Shown here: positions 52,245-61,242 of the stretch, piece after piece
Layout of the letters: each line of letters opens with the position of its first letter
How positions within the stretch are numbered: position 1 is the stretch's first letter
Assembly (NCBI RefSeq): GCF_014647875.1
Contig: NZ_BMQA01000028.1
Location: forward strand, 1 to 64,000
Reading direction: 5' to 3'
Length of the DNA stretch: 64,000 bases
Source: Streptomyces brasiliensis
GTDB taxonomy: Bacteria > Actinomycetota > Actinomycetes > Streptomycetales > Streptomycetaceae
The notes under the pieces: model-generated
What the model saw: the letters and a program-made list of their open reading frames with translations, nothing else
Told to the model about the DNA's origin: nothing
Databases searched by the model: none
Program-made: the position numbers and the translations under genes

Positions 52245-52562
52245 GTGGCGCAGAAGGTCGTGGTCACTCTCTTTGACGACATCGACGGCTCGGAAGCGGC
52301 GGAAACGATCGCCTTCGGACTCGACGGCAAGTCGTACGAGATCGACCTGAATCGAGCCAATGCCAAGAAACTGCGTAAGGCCCTCGAGCCGTACGTGGCG
52401 GCCGGCCGCAAGCGGGCGAGGTCGGGCAAGGCGTACCGCCAGACGGAGGTGGCCCCCGACCCGGCGGCGGTGCGCGCCTGGGCCCAGGCGAACAAGATGG
52501 ACGTGCCCGCGCGCGGCCGGATCCCCAAGAAGGTCTACGAGGCGTTCAGCGCGGCGCAGTGA
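52245..52562 (+). CDS. lsrL: Lsr2-family nucleoid protein (LsrL paralogue)
   Basis: 105 residues. The N-terminal dimerisation domain is AQKVVVTLFDDIDGSEAAET plus the DGKSYEIDLN strand, and the C-terminal DNA-binding domain (about 68-105) has VRAWAQANKMDVPARGRIPK with the RGR AT-hook-like loop. Lsr2 silences AT-rich, often foreign, genes. Streptomyces has two paralogues; the copy beside purS is LsrL (SCO4076 in S. coelicolor). GTG 52245 is the family start. Its own upstream region is AT-rich, which would allow self-binding. Confidence 0.92.
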   Translation: MAQKVVVTLFDDIDGSEAAETIAFGLDGKSYEIDLNRANAKKLRKALEPYVAAGRKRARSGKAYRQTEVAPDPAAVRAWAQANKMDVPARGRIPKKVYEAFSAAQ

Positions 52563-52713
52563 CGGCGGCCGTGACGGCGGTCGCGGCGCGGGGTCCTCAG
52601 GGTCCGTCAGCGGGCCCTGAGTCCAACCGACTTGCGCTACCCCCCTGCTGATCAGCTAATGTCTGGAGCACGCCGAGGGGCAAGGCCGAAAGGCCGAGGT
52701 CCACGGAGTACAT

Positions 52714-52785
52714 GCGGGTGTAGTTCAGTAGTAGAACATCCCCCTTCCAGGGGGAAGGCGCAGTGTGCAATTCCTGTCACCCGCT
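52714..52785 (+). tRNA. tRNA-Gly (TCC)
   Basis: 72 bases, acceptor GCGGGTG with CACCCGC and T73, anticodon loop CTTCCAG. T arm GTGCAATTC is a variant of the usual GTTC. Confidence 0.93.
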
Positions 52786-52866
52786 CTGGCACCGCCGTCC
52801 GGACCACTCTTGTGGATCAGGTAGGCTGGTGCTCGCACCGATCGGTGGGAGCCGGTCGGGGGCAAT

Positions 52867-52939
52867 GCGGACGTAGCTCAGTTGGTAGAGCGCAACCTTG
52901 CCAAGGTTGAGGTCGCGAGTTCGAGCCTCGTCGTCCGCT
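52867..52939 (+). tRNA. tRNA-Gly (GCC), copy 1
   Basis: 73 bases, anticodon arm CAACC-TTGCCAA-GGTTG, acceptor GCGGACG with CGTCCGC. Identical to the copy at 55117-55189. Confidence 0.95.
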
Positions 52940-52947
52940 CGGGATGA

Positions 52948-52976
52948 GACCCCGGTCCATCGGACCGGGGTCTTTT
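52948..52976 (+). terminator. Terminator of tRNA-Gly copy 1
   Basis: An 11-base stem (52948-52958, 52962-52972), a 3-base loop, and TTTT. Confidence 0.9.
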
Positions 52977-53065
52977 CGTTGTCCGCGCTCCCCACTGACA
53001 TTTGTTATGCCGGGTGATGACACCGCGCACTGCTGCCGGGACCCGGCCGCCGGGACGCTGAAGGC

Positions 53066-53902
53066 ATGGACAACGACGAACACGAGCACGTGATCGAGGT
53101 CACCGGTCTGAGGCGTGTGTACGGGGGCGGGTTCGAGGCCGTGCGCGGGATCGACTTCTCCGTCGCCCGCGGGGAGATCTTCGCGCTGCTGGGCACCAAC
53201 GGCGCCGGGAAGACGTCGACGGTCGAACTGCTGGAGGGGCTCGCGCCGCCGTCCGGCGGCCGGGTGCGCGTCCTCGGCCACGATCCCCACCGGGAGCGGG
53301 CCGCCGTACGCCCACGCACCGGCGTGATGCTCCAGGAGGGCGGCTTCCCCTCCGAGCTGACTGTGACCGAGACCGTCCGGCTGTGGGCGGGCTGTACGAG
53401 CGGAGCCCGGCCGGAGCGCGAGGCGCTGGCCCTCGTCGGGCTCACCGGCAGGGCCGGAGTGCGGGTCAAGCAGCTGTCCGGGGGTGAGCGGCGCCGCCTC
53501 GACCTGGCGCTCGCGCTGCTCGGCGAGCCCGAGGTGCTGTTCCTGGACGAGCCGACGACCGGGCTCGACGCCGAAGGACGCCGGGACACCTGGGACTTGG
53601 TGCGGGCGCTGCGCGACGGCGGCACGACCGTGCTGCTGACCACGCACTACCTGGAGGAGGCCGAGGGGCTCGCCGACCGGCTCGCGATCCTGCACGAGGG
53701 GCGCATCGCGACCGCCGGAACCCCGGCCGAGGTCACCGCGGACCGGCCCTCGCGGATCTCCTTCGGACTCCCCGAGGGCTATTTCGTCGGCGACCTGCCG
53801 CCGCTCGCCGCACTCGGGGTGTGCGATCACGAGGTCACGGGGAGTGTCGTACGCCTGCACACCAGAGAGCTGCAACGGGCGGCCACCGGGCTGCTGGTCT
53901 GA
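53066..53902 (+). CDS. ABC transporter ATPase, C-terminally truncated and without its permease
   Basis: 278 residues. Walker A is GTNGAGKTST (about 48-57), the signature is LSGGERRRLDLALALL, Walker B LFLDEPTTGLD, then the D and H loops (TTHYLEEAEG). This is the DrrA/CcmA-type subfamily of drug or antimicrobial-peptide exporters. The chain stops at RAATGLLV, shorter than relatives, which carry about 30 more residues. The next sequence is the middle of a sensor kinase, so a deletion removed the end of this gene, the permease and the start of the kinase. Probably non-functional as an exporter. Confidence 0.87.
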   Translation: MDNDEHEHVIEVTGLRRVYGGGFEAVRGIDFSVARGEIFALLGTNGAGKTSTVELLEGLAPPSGGRVRVLGHDPHRERAAVRPRTGVMLQEGGFPSELTVTETVRLWAGCTSGARPEREALALVGLTGRAGVRVKQLSGGERRRLDLALALLGEPEVLFLDEPTTGLDAEGRRDTWDLVRALRDGGTTVLLTTHYLEEAEGLADRLAILHEGRIATAGTPAEVTADRPSRISFGLPEGYFVGDLPPLAALGVCDHEVTGSVVRLHTRELQRAATGLLV

Positions 53903-54483
53903 AGAGCGAACTCGCCGTACAGCTCGCGCGGCGCGGCAGGCCGGAGGCGGTGGAGCAGATGGTCGAGGCGCAGCGCATCGCGCAGGAGTCGCAGCGCGAG
54001 GTGCGGGACGTCGCACGCGGCTACCGCGAGGCCGACCTCGGAGTCGAACTCGCCGGAGCGCAGGGAGTGTTGAACGCGGCCGGGATTCGGTGCGAGGTGA
54101 CGGGGGACGCGGCCGGCCTGCCCGCCGGGGTGCAGTCGGCGCTCGCGTGGGTGGTGCAGGAGGCGACCACGAACGTGCTGCGGCACGGGGACGCGGTGGA
54201 GTGCCGGGTGGGGTTGCGGATGCGGGAGGGGCGTGTGGTGTTGACGGTGGAGAACGACGGCGTCGTCGGCTCCGAGAGCCAGGACGGAAGGGCCGTCGGG
54301 AGTGAGGGTTCCGGCCAGGGTGGGGACGCTGTCGCGGGCGGGGGCTCGGGGCTCGCCGGGCTGCGGGAGCGGCTGGCCGTCGTGGACGGGACCCTCGAGG
54401 CGGGGCCCTTCGGGAAGGACGGGTTCCGGCTGGTGGCGCGGGTGCCGCTGGCGAAGGCCGCTGTGAGTGAGGTCACTTCATGA
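53899..54483 (+). pseudogene. Sensor histidine kinase fragment (NarL-class)
   Basis: From 53899 the frame reads KSELAVQLARRGRPEAVEQM, the helix following the phospho-acceptor His in LuxR/NarL-type kinases. It continues with the HATPase region (VVQEATTNVLRHGDA N-box; GGGSGLAGLRERL G-boxes) and a normal C-terminus. The sensor helices and the His itself are missing, and no start codon suits the fragment. The stop overlaps the response-regulator ATG by 4 bases, as in an intact operon. Confidence 0.88.
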
Positions 54484-55093
54484 CGTCGCCGGTACGACTG
54501 CTGCTCGCCGACGACGAGCATCTGATCCGGGGTGCGCTCGCCGCGCTGCTGTCCCTGGAGGACGATCTCGCCGTCGTCGCGGAGGCGGCGACCGGGCCCG
54601 AAGCGCTCGCCATGGCGCGGGCCCACCGGCCCGACGTGGCGGTCCTGGACCTCCAGATGCCGGGCGCGGACGGTGTGACGGTCACCACATCCCTGCGGGC
54701 CGAACTCCCGGACTGCCAGGTGCTGATCGTCACCGGGCACGGGCGTCCAGGGCATCTGAAGCGCGCGCTCGCGGGGGTGTGCGCGGGTTCGTCCCGAAGA
54801 CGGTCAGCGCCCAGCGCCTCGCGGAGATCATCCGTACCGTGCACGCCGGACACCGGTACATCGACCCCGAGTTGGCCGCCGACGCGATCTCCGCCGGGGA
54901 CTCCCCGCTGACCGCCCGGGAGGCGGAGGTGCTGGAGCTGGCCGCCGACGGGGCACCGGTCGCGGAGATCGCCGAGCGGGCCTCGCTGTCCCCGGGGACC
55001 GTGCGCAACTACCTCTCGTCCGCCGTCACAAAACTCGGTGCCGAGAACCGGCATACCGCGGTGCGTCTCGCGCGGGAGCGAGGTTGGGTATAG
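54480..55093 (+). pseudogene. NarL/LuxR-type response regulator, frameshifted
   Basis: The receiver domain (LLLADDEHLIRGALAALL; phospho-Asp in VAVLDLQMPGADG; Lys switch lost at the break) is read from ATG 54480. At about 54770 the frame breaks within GCGCTCGCGGGGGTGTGCGC. The remainder, GFVPKTVSAQRLAEIIRTV, and the LuxR helix-turn-helix (LTAREAEVLELAADGAPVAE, LSPGTVRNYLSSAVTKL) lie in the neighbouring frame to 55093. A base or two lost near a G run explains it. With the kinase truncation next door, this is true decay rather than a lone sequencing error. Confidence 0.85.
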
Positions 55094-55116
55094 TTGGCCT
55101 CGCGCCACGGTGCAAT

Positions 55117-55189
55117 GCGGACGTAGCTCAGTTGGTAGAGCGCAACCTTGCCAAGGTTGAGGTCGCGAGTTCGAGCCTCGTCGTCCGCT
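55117..55189 (+). tRNA. tRNA-Gly (GCC), copy 2
   Basis: 73 bases, identical to 52867-52939, including a few upstream bases (GCAAT). The decayed ABC/two-component genes lie between the two copies. Confidence 0.95.
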
Positions 55190-55196
55190 CCACAGC

Positions 55197-55227
55197 AAAG
55201 GCCCCGGTCATCCCGACCGGGGCCTTT
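55197..55227 (+). terminator. Terminator of tRNA-Gly copy 2, also facing purC
   Basis: A 13-base stem AAAGGCCCCGGTC / GACCGGGGCCTTT (55197-55209, 55215-55227) with a 5-base loop. It lies between the tRNA and the convergent purC, so it can serve both. Confidence 0.9.
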
Positions 55228-55235
55228 CTCGTGTT

Positions 55236-56135
55236 CTACGACCAGCTCATACCGGTCAGGCGCTCGTACGCCTCCACGTACTTCGACCGGGTCGCGTCGA
55301 CGACCTCCTGCGGCAGCGGCGGCGGAGGCTGCTCGCTCTTGCGGTCCCAGCCGGACTCGGCCGAGGTCAGCCAGTCACGGACGAACTGCTTGTCGTACGA
55401 CGGCTGCGCCCGGCCCGGCTGCCACTGGTCGGCCGGCCAGAAACGGGAGGAGTCCGGGGTGAGGACCTCGTCGGCGAGAACGAGGGTCTCGCCGTCGAAG
55501 CCGAACTCGAACTTGGTGTCCGCGAGGATGATGCCGCGCTCGCGCGCGATGTCGCGGGCGCGGTGGTAGACGGCGAGGGTCGTCTGGCGCAGCTGGGCGG
55601 CGGTGTCCGCGCCGACCTGGCGGGCGACCTCCTCGTAGGTCACGTTCTCGTCGTGCTCGCCGACCTCGGCCTTGGTGGCCGGGGTGAAGATCGGGGCGGG
55701 CAGCTCGGAGCCGTCGACGAGGCCCTCCGGGAGCGCGAGGCCGCAGACCGTGCGGGACTCGTTGTACTCGACCAGGCCGGAGCCGGTGAGGTAGCCGCGG
55801 GCCACGCACTCGACCGGGACCATCCGCAGCGACTTGCAGAGCAGCGTGCGGCCGGCCCAGTCGGCGGGGGCGCCCGCGGGAAGGTCGGTGCTGACGACGT
55901 GGTTGGGCACGAGGTCGGCGAGCTGGTCGAACCACCACAGGGACAGCTGGGTCAGGACGCGGCCCTTGTCGGGGATCTCGGTGGGCAGCACCCAGTCGTA
56001 GGCCGACATACGGTCGCTGGCGACCATCACGAGGTCGCCCGCCTCGTTCTGGTACAGCTCGCGCACCTTGCCGGTGTGCAGATGCACCAGACCCGGAACC
56101 TGGATGGGTTCGGGCTTTTCGACGAATCCGGACAC
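55236..56135 (-). CDS. purC: SAICAR synthase
   Basis: 299 residues. It joins CAIR and aspartate with ATP. Motifs include HTGKVRELYQ, MVASDRMSAYDWVLPT, VECVARGYLTGSG and ADTKFEFGFD. GTG 56135 (MSGFVEKPEPIQVPGLVHLH) fits and is preceded by GGGGAGG. It is upstream-adjacent to the DMFase-like gene on the same strand (69-base gap). Confidence 0.97.
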   Translation of the reverse strand: MSGFVEKPEPIQVPGLVHLHTGKVRELYQNEAGDLVMVASDRMSAYDWVLPTEIPDKGRVLTQLSLWWFDQLADLVPNHVVSTDLPAGAPADWAGRTLLCKSLRMVPVECVARGYLTGSGLVEYNESRTVCGLALPEGLVDGSELPAPIFTPATKAEVGEHDENVTYEEVARQVGADTAAQLRQTTLAVYHRARDIARERGIILADTKFEFGFDGETLVLADEVLTPDSSRFWPADQWQPGRAQPSYDKQFVRDWLTSAESGWDRKSEQPPPPLPQEVVDATRSKYVEAYERLTGMSWS

Positions 56136-56204
56136 GGTTCCTCCCCGTGGTTCTGTCCAAGTAAGTCGATTCTCCCGTATCGGACACACGCCGACGACAG
56201 CGGG

Positions 56205-57701
56205 TCAGTCGCGTTTGCAGATTCGATCCAGCAGGTTGGCGGTCGCGCGCTGGATACGGGGGTCCACGTGGCCGGGGCGGTCCAGGGCCGGTGACCAGGC
56301 GAAGGTTCCGGACGCGAAAACCAGAGCGCCGGAGGGGGCGCGGTAGAGGGACGTCTCCTGGTGGCGCAGGACGCCGTCGTTGTCGGTGTAGGGGGAGTGG
56401 GCGAGCAGGATGCGTTCCTCGTGGTCGGGGAGCGCGGTACGCGGGAAGTAACGGTCCGCCTCGCCCGCGACCAGGCCCTCGATCTCGTCGCCCTCGGCCG
56501 CGTCGGTCGCCTCCCACAGCCAGTGCCCCGCGTTGCGCACGACCAGCGGCGACGGCTCGGGCACACGGCCCGCGTACTGGATGCCGACCAGTTGCTGCTC
56601 GGGGCGGTCGATCTCGCGCCAGAGCACCGGGCGCCCCGGGCCCTTGCGCTTGCGGCAGGTGAGCAGACGGTCCGGGACGCCGGAGGGGGCGGGGCCCAAC
56701 TCCACTTGCCAGTACATGGTGTTGGCGGAGAGGAACACCAGCGAGGTGCCGTTCTCGCGGGCCAGCTCGGCGTTGCGGCGCATCTGGGCGGACCAGTACT
56801 CGTCGTGGCCCGGGAAGACCAGGCCGCGGTACCTGGTGGGGTCGAGGCGGCCGGCGTGCAGGTCGCGGGCGTCGGCGTAGGCGAGGTCGTAGCCGTAGCG
56901 CTCGGCCCAGCGGATGAAATCGTAGGCGTGGCCGACGTGCAGGGGCAGGCCCGCGCCCGCGTACGGCCGGTCGAAGGAGACCGTGGTCGCCGCGTCGGCC
57001 TCGCCGAGCAGCCGGCCCTTCTCGTCCCAGGCGTGGTAGAGACTGGCGCCGGTGCGGCCGTCCTCGGGGTAGAGGTTGTAGGCCTGCCAGGTGACGTCGG
57101 GCAGCAGCAGAAGCAGGTCGGCGGGGTGGTTGTCGCGGACCGTGAAGGGGATGTGGGAGCGGTAGCCGTCGGCGGTGGTGAGGACGGCGACGTACGCGCC
57201 GATGCTCCAGTACGACGGGACCTGCAGCCGCCAGGACAGCCACCAGTGGTGGCAGGAGACCGTGCGGTCGGCGGTCAGCGGCGGGGGCTGGACGATGCCC
57301 GACAACCGGGGGCTGGTGGCGATCTTGGCGGCGCCGTCGCCGCCGTAGTGGCCGATGCGGTAGATGTCCACGCCGAACTGCTGGGGCGGGTCGACGGTGA
57401 TGTGGAAGTCGACGGCCTCGCCGGGTGCGACCGCGCCGGTCGAGGTGAACCCCTTGATCTGGCGGTGGACGTCGTCGGCCGAGCGGGGGCCGCCGCCGGC
57501 GGCGCGGGGTCCGGGGACGCGGGCGTTCTCGTGCGCGAGCTGCGGCCGGCTCGCGTCCACGTACCAGGGCACGACGTGGCCGGTGTCGTCGAAGTACGTC
57601 TCGCTTCCGCGCAGCCAGGGGACAGGGCCCTGGCCGAAGGGGTCGGTGACTGCGTGCGCGAGTGCTCCCGACTCCCAGCGGCGGATCTGTTCCGAGGTCA
57701 T
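56205..57701 (-). CDS. N,N-dimethylformamidase beta-subunit-like protein
   Basis: 498 residues resembling the C-terminal catalytic-fold domain of the large subunit of N,N-dimethylformamidase: an N-terminal beta-rich part (about 70-170, VDFHITVDPPQQFGVDIYRI), then a Rossmann/GATase-like part (LLLLLPDVTWQAYN, RYRGLVFPGHDEYWSA). No signal peptide is seen. ATG 57701 is chosen; upstream codons are poor. The true substrate is unlikely to be DMF, and no small-subunit gene is nearby. Such proteins are common but uncharacterised in actinobacteria. Confidence 0.78.
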   Translation of the reverse strand: MTSEQIRRWESGALAHAVTDPFGQGPVPWLRGSETYFDDTGHVVPWYVDASRPQLAHENARVPGPRAAGGGPRSADDVHRQIKGFTSTGAVAPGEAVDFHITVDPPQQFGVDIYRIGHYGGDGAAKIATSPRLSGIVQPPPLTADRTVSCHHWWLSWRLQVPSYWSIGAYVAVLTTADGYRSHIPFTVRDNHPADLLLLLPDVTWQAYNLYPEDGRTGASLYHAWDEKGRLLGEADAATTVSFDRPYAGAGLPLHVGHAYDFIRWAERYGYDLAYADARDLHAGRLDPTRYRGLVFPGHDEYWSAQMRRNAELARENGTSLVFLSANTMYWQVELGPAPSGVPDRLLTCRKRKGPGRPVLWREIDRPEQQLVGIQYAGRVPEPSPLVVRNAGHWLWEATDAAEGDEIEGLVAGEADRYFPRTALPDHEERILLAHSPYTDNDGVLRHQETSLYRAPSGALVFASGTFAWSPALDRPGHVDPRIQRATANLLDRICKRD

Positions 57702-57830
57702 GGTCGCTCCCCTCCCTCGTTCCCCCGTAAGCCCTTGCCGTGTGCGCGAACGGTCCCAGCACATCACATTCCGCACGCGCACGGTCACTACTCGTTGCGA
57801 ATTGACTCAAAGTGGAATCGATGACTCCGG

Positions 57831-59618
57831 TCACACGAGGCGTACCGGCTTCTCCGGGCGTATGCCCGACGCGATCAGCCAGGCGCGGAGCGGGGCGGGG
57901 TCTCCGTCCTCGGTCAGGCTGAGGACGCGTGAGGGCAGATCGGCGGCTCGCTCGCCGTTGAGCAGCAGGGACGGGCCGTCGAGCCAGTCGAGGCCGGGGG
58001 CGGCTCCGGCCGTGTCCATGGCGGCGCAGCAGACCATCGCCGTGACGTGATCGGCGAGGAGTTCGCGTGCGGTGCGCGGGGGCTGGAGCGGGAAGAGGGG
58101 GAGGGCGCCGTCGTCCCAGAGGGGTGTGCCGGTGCCCTGGCCGGGGACGGCGGAGGCCGATCGGGGTATGCCGGCGCGGCGTGCGGTGGTGGCTTCCTCG
58201 CGGGCGAGTTCGGCGCTGAGACCGGCGGCGAGGGTGGTGCTGCGGTCGGGGGCCGGGGCGAGGCCTTCGGTGGAGCCGGCGCAGGGGACGGAGGTGTCCG
58301 TAGGTTCGGTCGCTTCGGTGTCCGGCTCGTCCGGTGTCGACGACAGGTGGTCGAGGACCCGCGCCAGTGTGGGTCCGCCGGGGTCGCGGGTCGTCGTGCC
58401 GGCCGTGGGGCGTACGCCGAGGGAGTTCAGGACGCGGTGGAGACGGGCCGCGTCGGTGCGCCACTTCCGGTCGACGACCTCCTCCGGGTACTCCTGCCAG
58501 TCCACCGGCGCCCAGTCCGGACCGTGCTCGGCGGGGCCGCCGTGGAAGAGGCGGGCAGCGAGCAGCGAGGCGGCCTCGTCCACCGTGCCGGGCTCCTCGA
58601 GCAGGTCACAGGCGGGGCGCTCGCCCAGGCGGGAGGCGAAGCCCTCGGCCAGCCGGTCGCGCCGGGACAGCTCGGTGAGCGCCGCGACGACACCGGCGTC
58701 CAGCCGCGACGGCCAGCGGCCCATCCGCCAGGCGGGCAGCGCGACGCGGGTCAGCAGCCGGTCCCAGCCGGCGTACGCCAGCCCGACCTGTTCCTGGGCG
58801 ACGATCCTGAGGCCGTAGTCCACAGCCTGTGCACGCTCGGCCGCCGCCGCGGCCACGCCCCGTTCCATCTCGGCCGCGTGCACGCGGCAGCCGCGCAGCA
58901 GCAGCCGGGTCACCCAGCCGACGCCCGCGAGCACCGTGCGGGAGACGGGGTCGCGGCCGGGTTCCGAGGTCACGGCGACGGCCGCGTCGAGGCCCCGTAC
59001 GAAACGGCGGGCAGCCGCTATGTCCGGGTGCGCCGAGGGTCCCGTACCGGCGACGACCGGGGCCAGGACCGCGCGCAGTTCGCCGATGCGCATCCACCAC
59101 AGGAACGGGGAGCCGATGACCAGGACGGGCGCGGTCGGCGTACGGCGGTGGGGGCGCCGCCCCGGACCCGCCAGTTCGTCGCCGCTCTCCGGCGCGGGCG
59201 GGCCGTGCGCCGGGTGGGTGCGGTCCTCCAGCCAGCTGTCGCAGTCCGGGGTGAGCGCTATGGCGGAGGGCGCCGGGACGTCGAGGCGGTCGGCGAGGTC
59301 GCGCACCATCCGGTACAGGTCCGGGGCGGACTCCTCGGCGATCGGGACCGTCGGGCTGACGGCGGGGCGGGCGCGGGCGACGACCAGGGCGATGCCCGCG
59401 GCGGCCAGCAGCACCAGCACGGCGACCGCGCTGACGGTCCCCCGGGCGACGTCCCAGGCGCCGCCGACCAGATGTCCGGTGGTGCCGCCCGCCAGCAGGA
59501 TCACGGCGGCGGCCGCGGGCAGCAGCGCGACGGCCAGCGCCCGGCCGCGCACCCGCAGCACGGCGAGGGCGCGGGAGCGCGCGGCCTGCGCACCCGCCTC
59601 CACTCCCATCCCGGTCAC
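57831..59618 (-). CDS. M48-like membrane protein lacking the HExxH motif
   Basis: 595 residues. Two membrane helices near the N-terminus (about 27-50 and 62-82) are followed by a segment like the M48 (HtpX) peptidases: PSAIALTPDCDSWLED, PVLVIGSPFLWWMRIGELRA. Where active M48 enzymes have AHELAH, this protein has LAPVVAGTG, so the zinc ligands are absent. A long helical and then Pro/Thr/Ala-rich linker (about 430-500) and a C-terminal DHVTAMVCCAAMDTAG part follow. It looks like a pseudo-peptidase, perhaps a regulator or scaffold. The start may be GTG 59618 or ATG 59609. Confidence 0.65.
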   Translation of the reverse strand: MTGMGVEAGAQAARSRALAVLRVRGRALAVALLPAAAAVILLAGGTTGHLVGGAWDVARGTVSAVAVLVLLAAAGIALVVARARPAVSPTVPIAEESAPDLYRMVRDLADRLDVPAPSAIALTPDCDSWLEDRTHPAHGPPAPESGDELAGPGRRPHRRTPTAPVLVIGSPFLWWMRIGELRAVLAPVVAGTGPSAHPDIAAARRFVRGLDAAVAVTSEPGRDPVSRTVLAGVGWVTRLLLRGCRVHAAEMERGVAAAAAERAQAVDYGLRIVAQEQVGLAYAGWDRLLTRVALPAWRMGRWPSRLDAGVVAALTELSRRDRLAEGFASRLGERPACDLLEEPGTVDEAASLLAARLFHGGPAEHGPDWAPVDWQEYPEEVVDRKWRTDAARLHRVLNSLGVRPTAGTTTRDPGGPTLARVLDHLSSTPDEPDTEATEPTDTSVPCAGSTEGLAPAPDRSTTLAAGLSAELAREEATTARRAGIPRSASAVPGQGTGTPLWDDGALPLFPLQPPRTARELLADHVTAMVCCAAMDTAGAAPGLDWLDGPSLLLNGERAADLPSRVLSLTEDGDPAPLRAWLIASGIRPEKPVRLV

Positions 59619-59891
59619 GATCCGGAGGTCACCCCCTCGCTGTCCTGGCTCCTGGCTCTGTCCTGGCGTTGCTCACTCCCCCACTGTGGCACCCGCAGGT
59701 GACATCGCAATGCCGGTGGGCCAAGTGCCGGAACGCTTGCGCCGCACCCTAGTTGGGGCCCCGGCCGTCGTCAGCCGGATGAGCGCTTCGCTCACTCGAT
59801 GGAATGGCTTTGGTCAGAGGTGGATGACGGACGGCAAAGATCAGGCCCCGGATTTCTCCGGGGCCCGGGTGCAGGTGAGAGGGGGCGTCCG

Positions 59892-61145
<1,254 letters not shown>

Positions 61146-61242
61146 GGGGTCAGCCTAGCTGGCGTTGGATACGAAGGCCGGGGGGCGGGGAGGCTGTGGG
61201 TTCCTCCACAGCGCGCCGGCGGCTTGGTCGCCCGCTCGTCGG

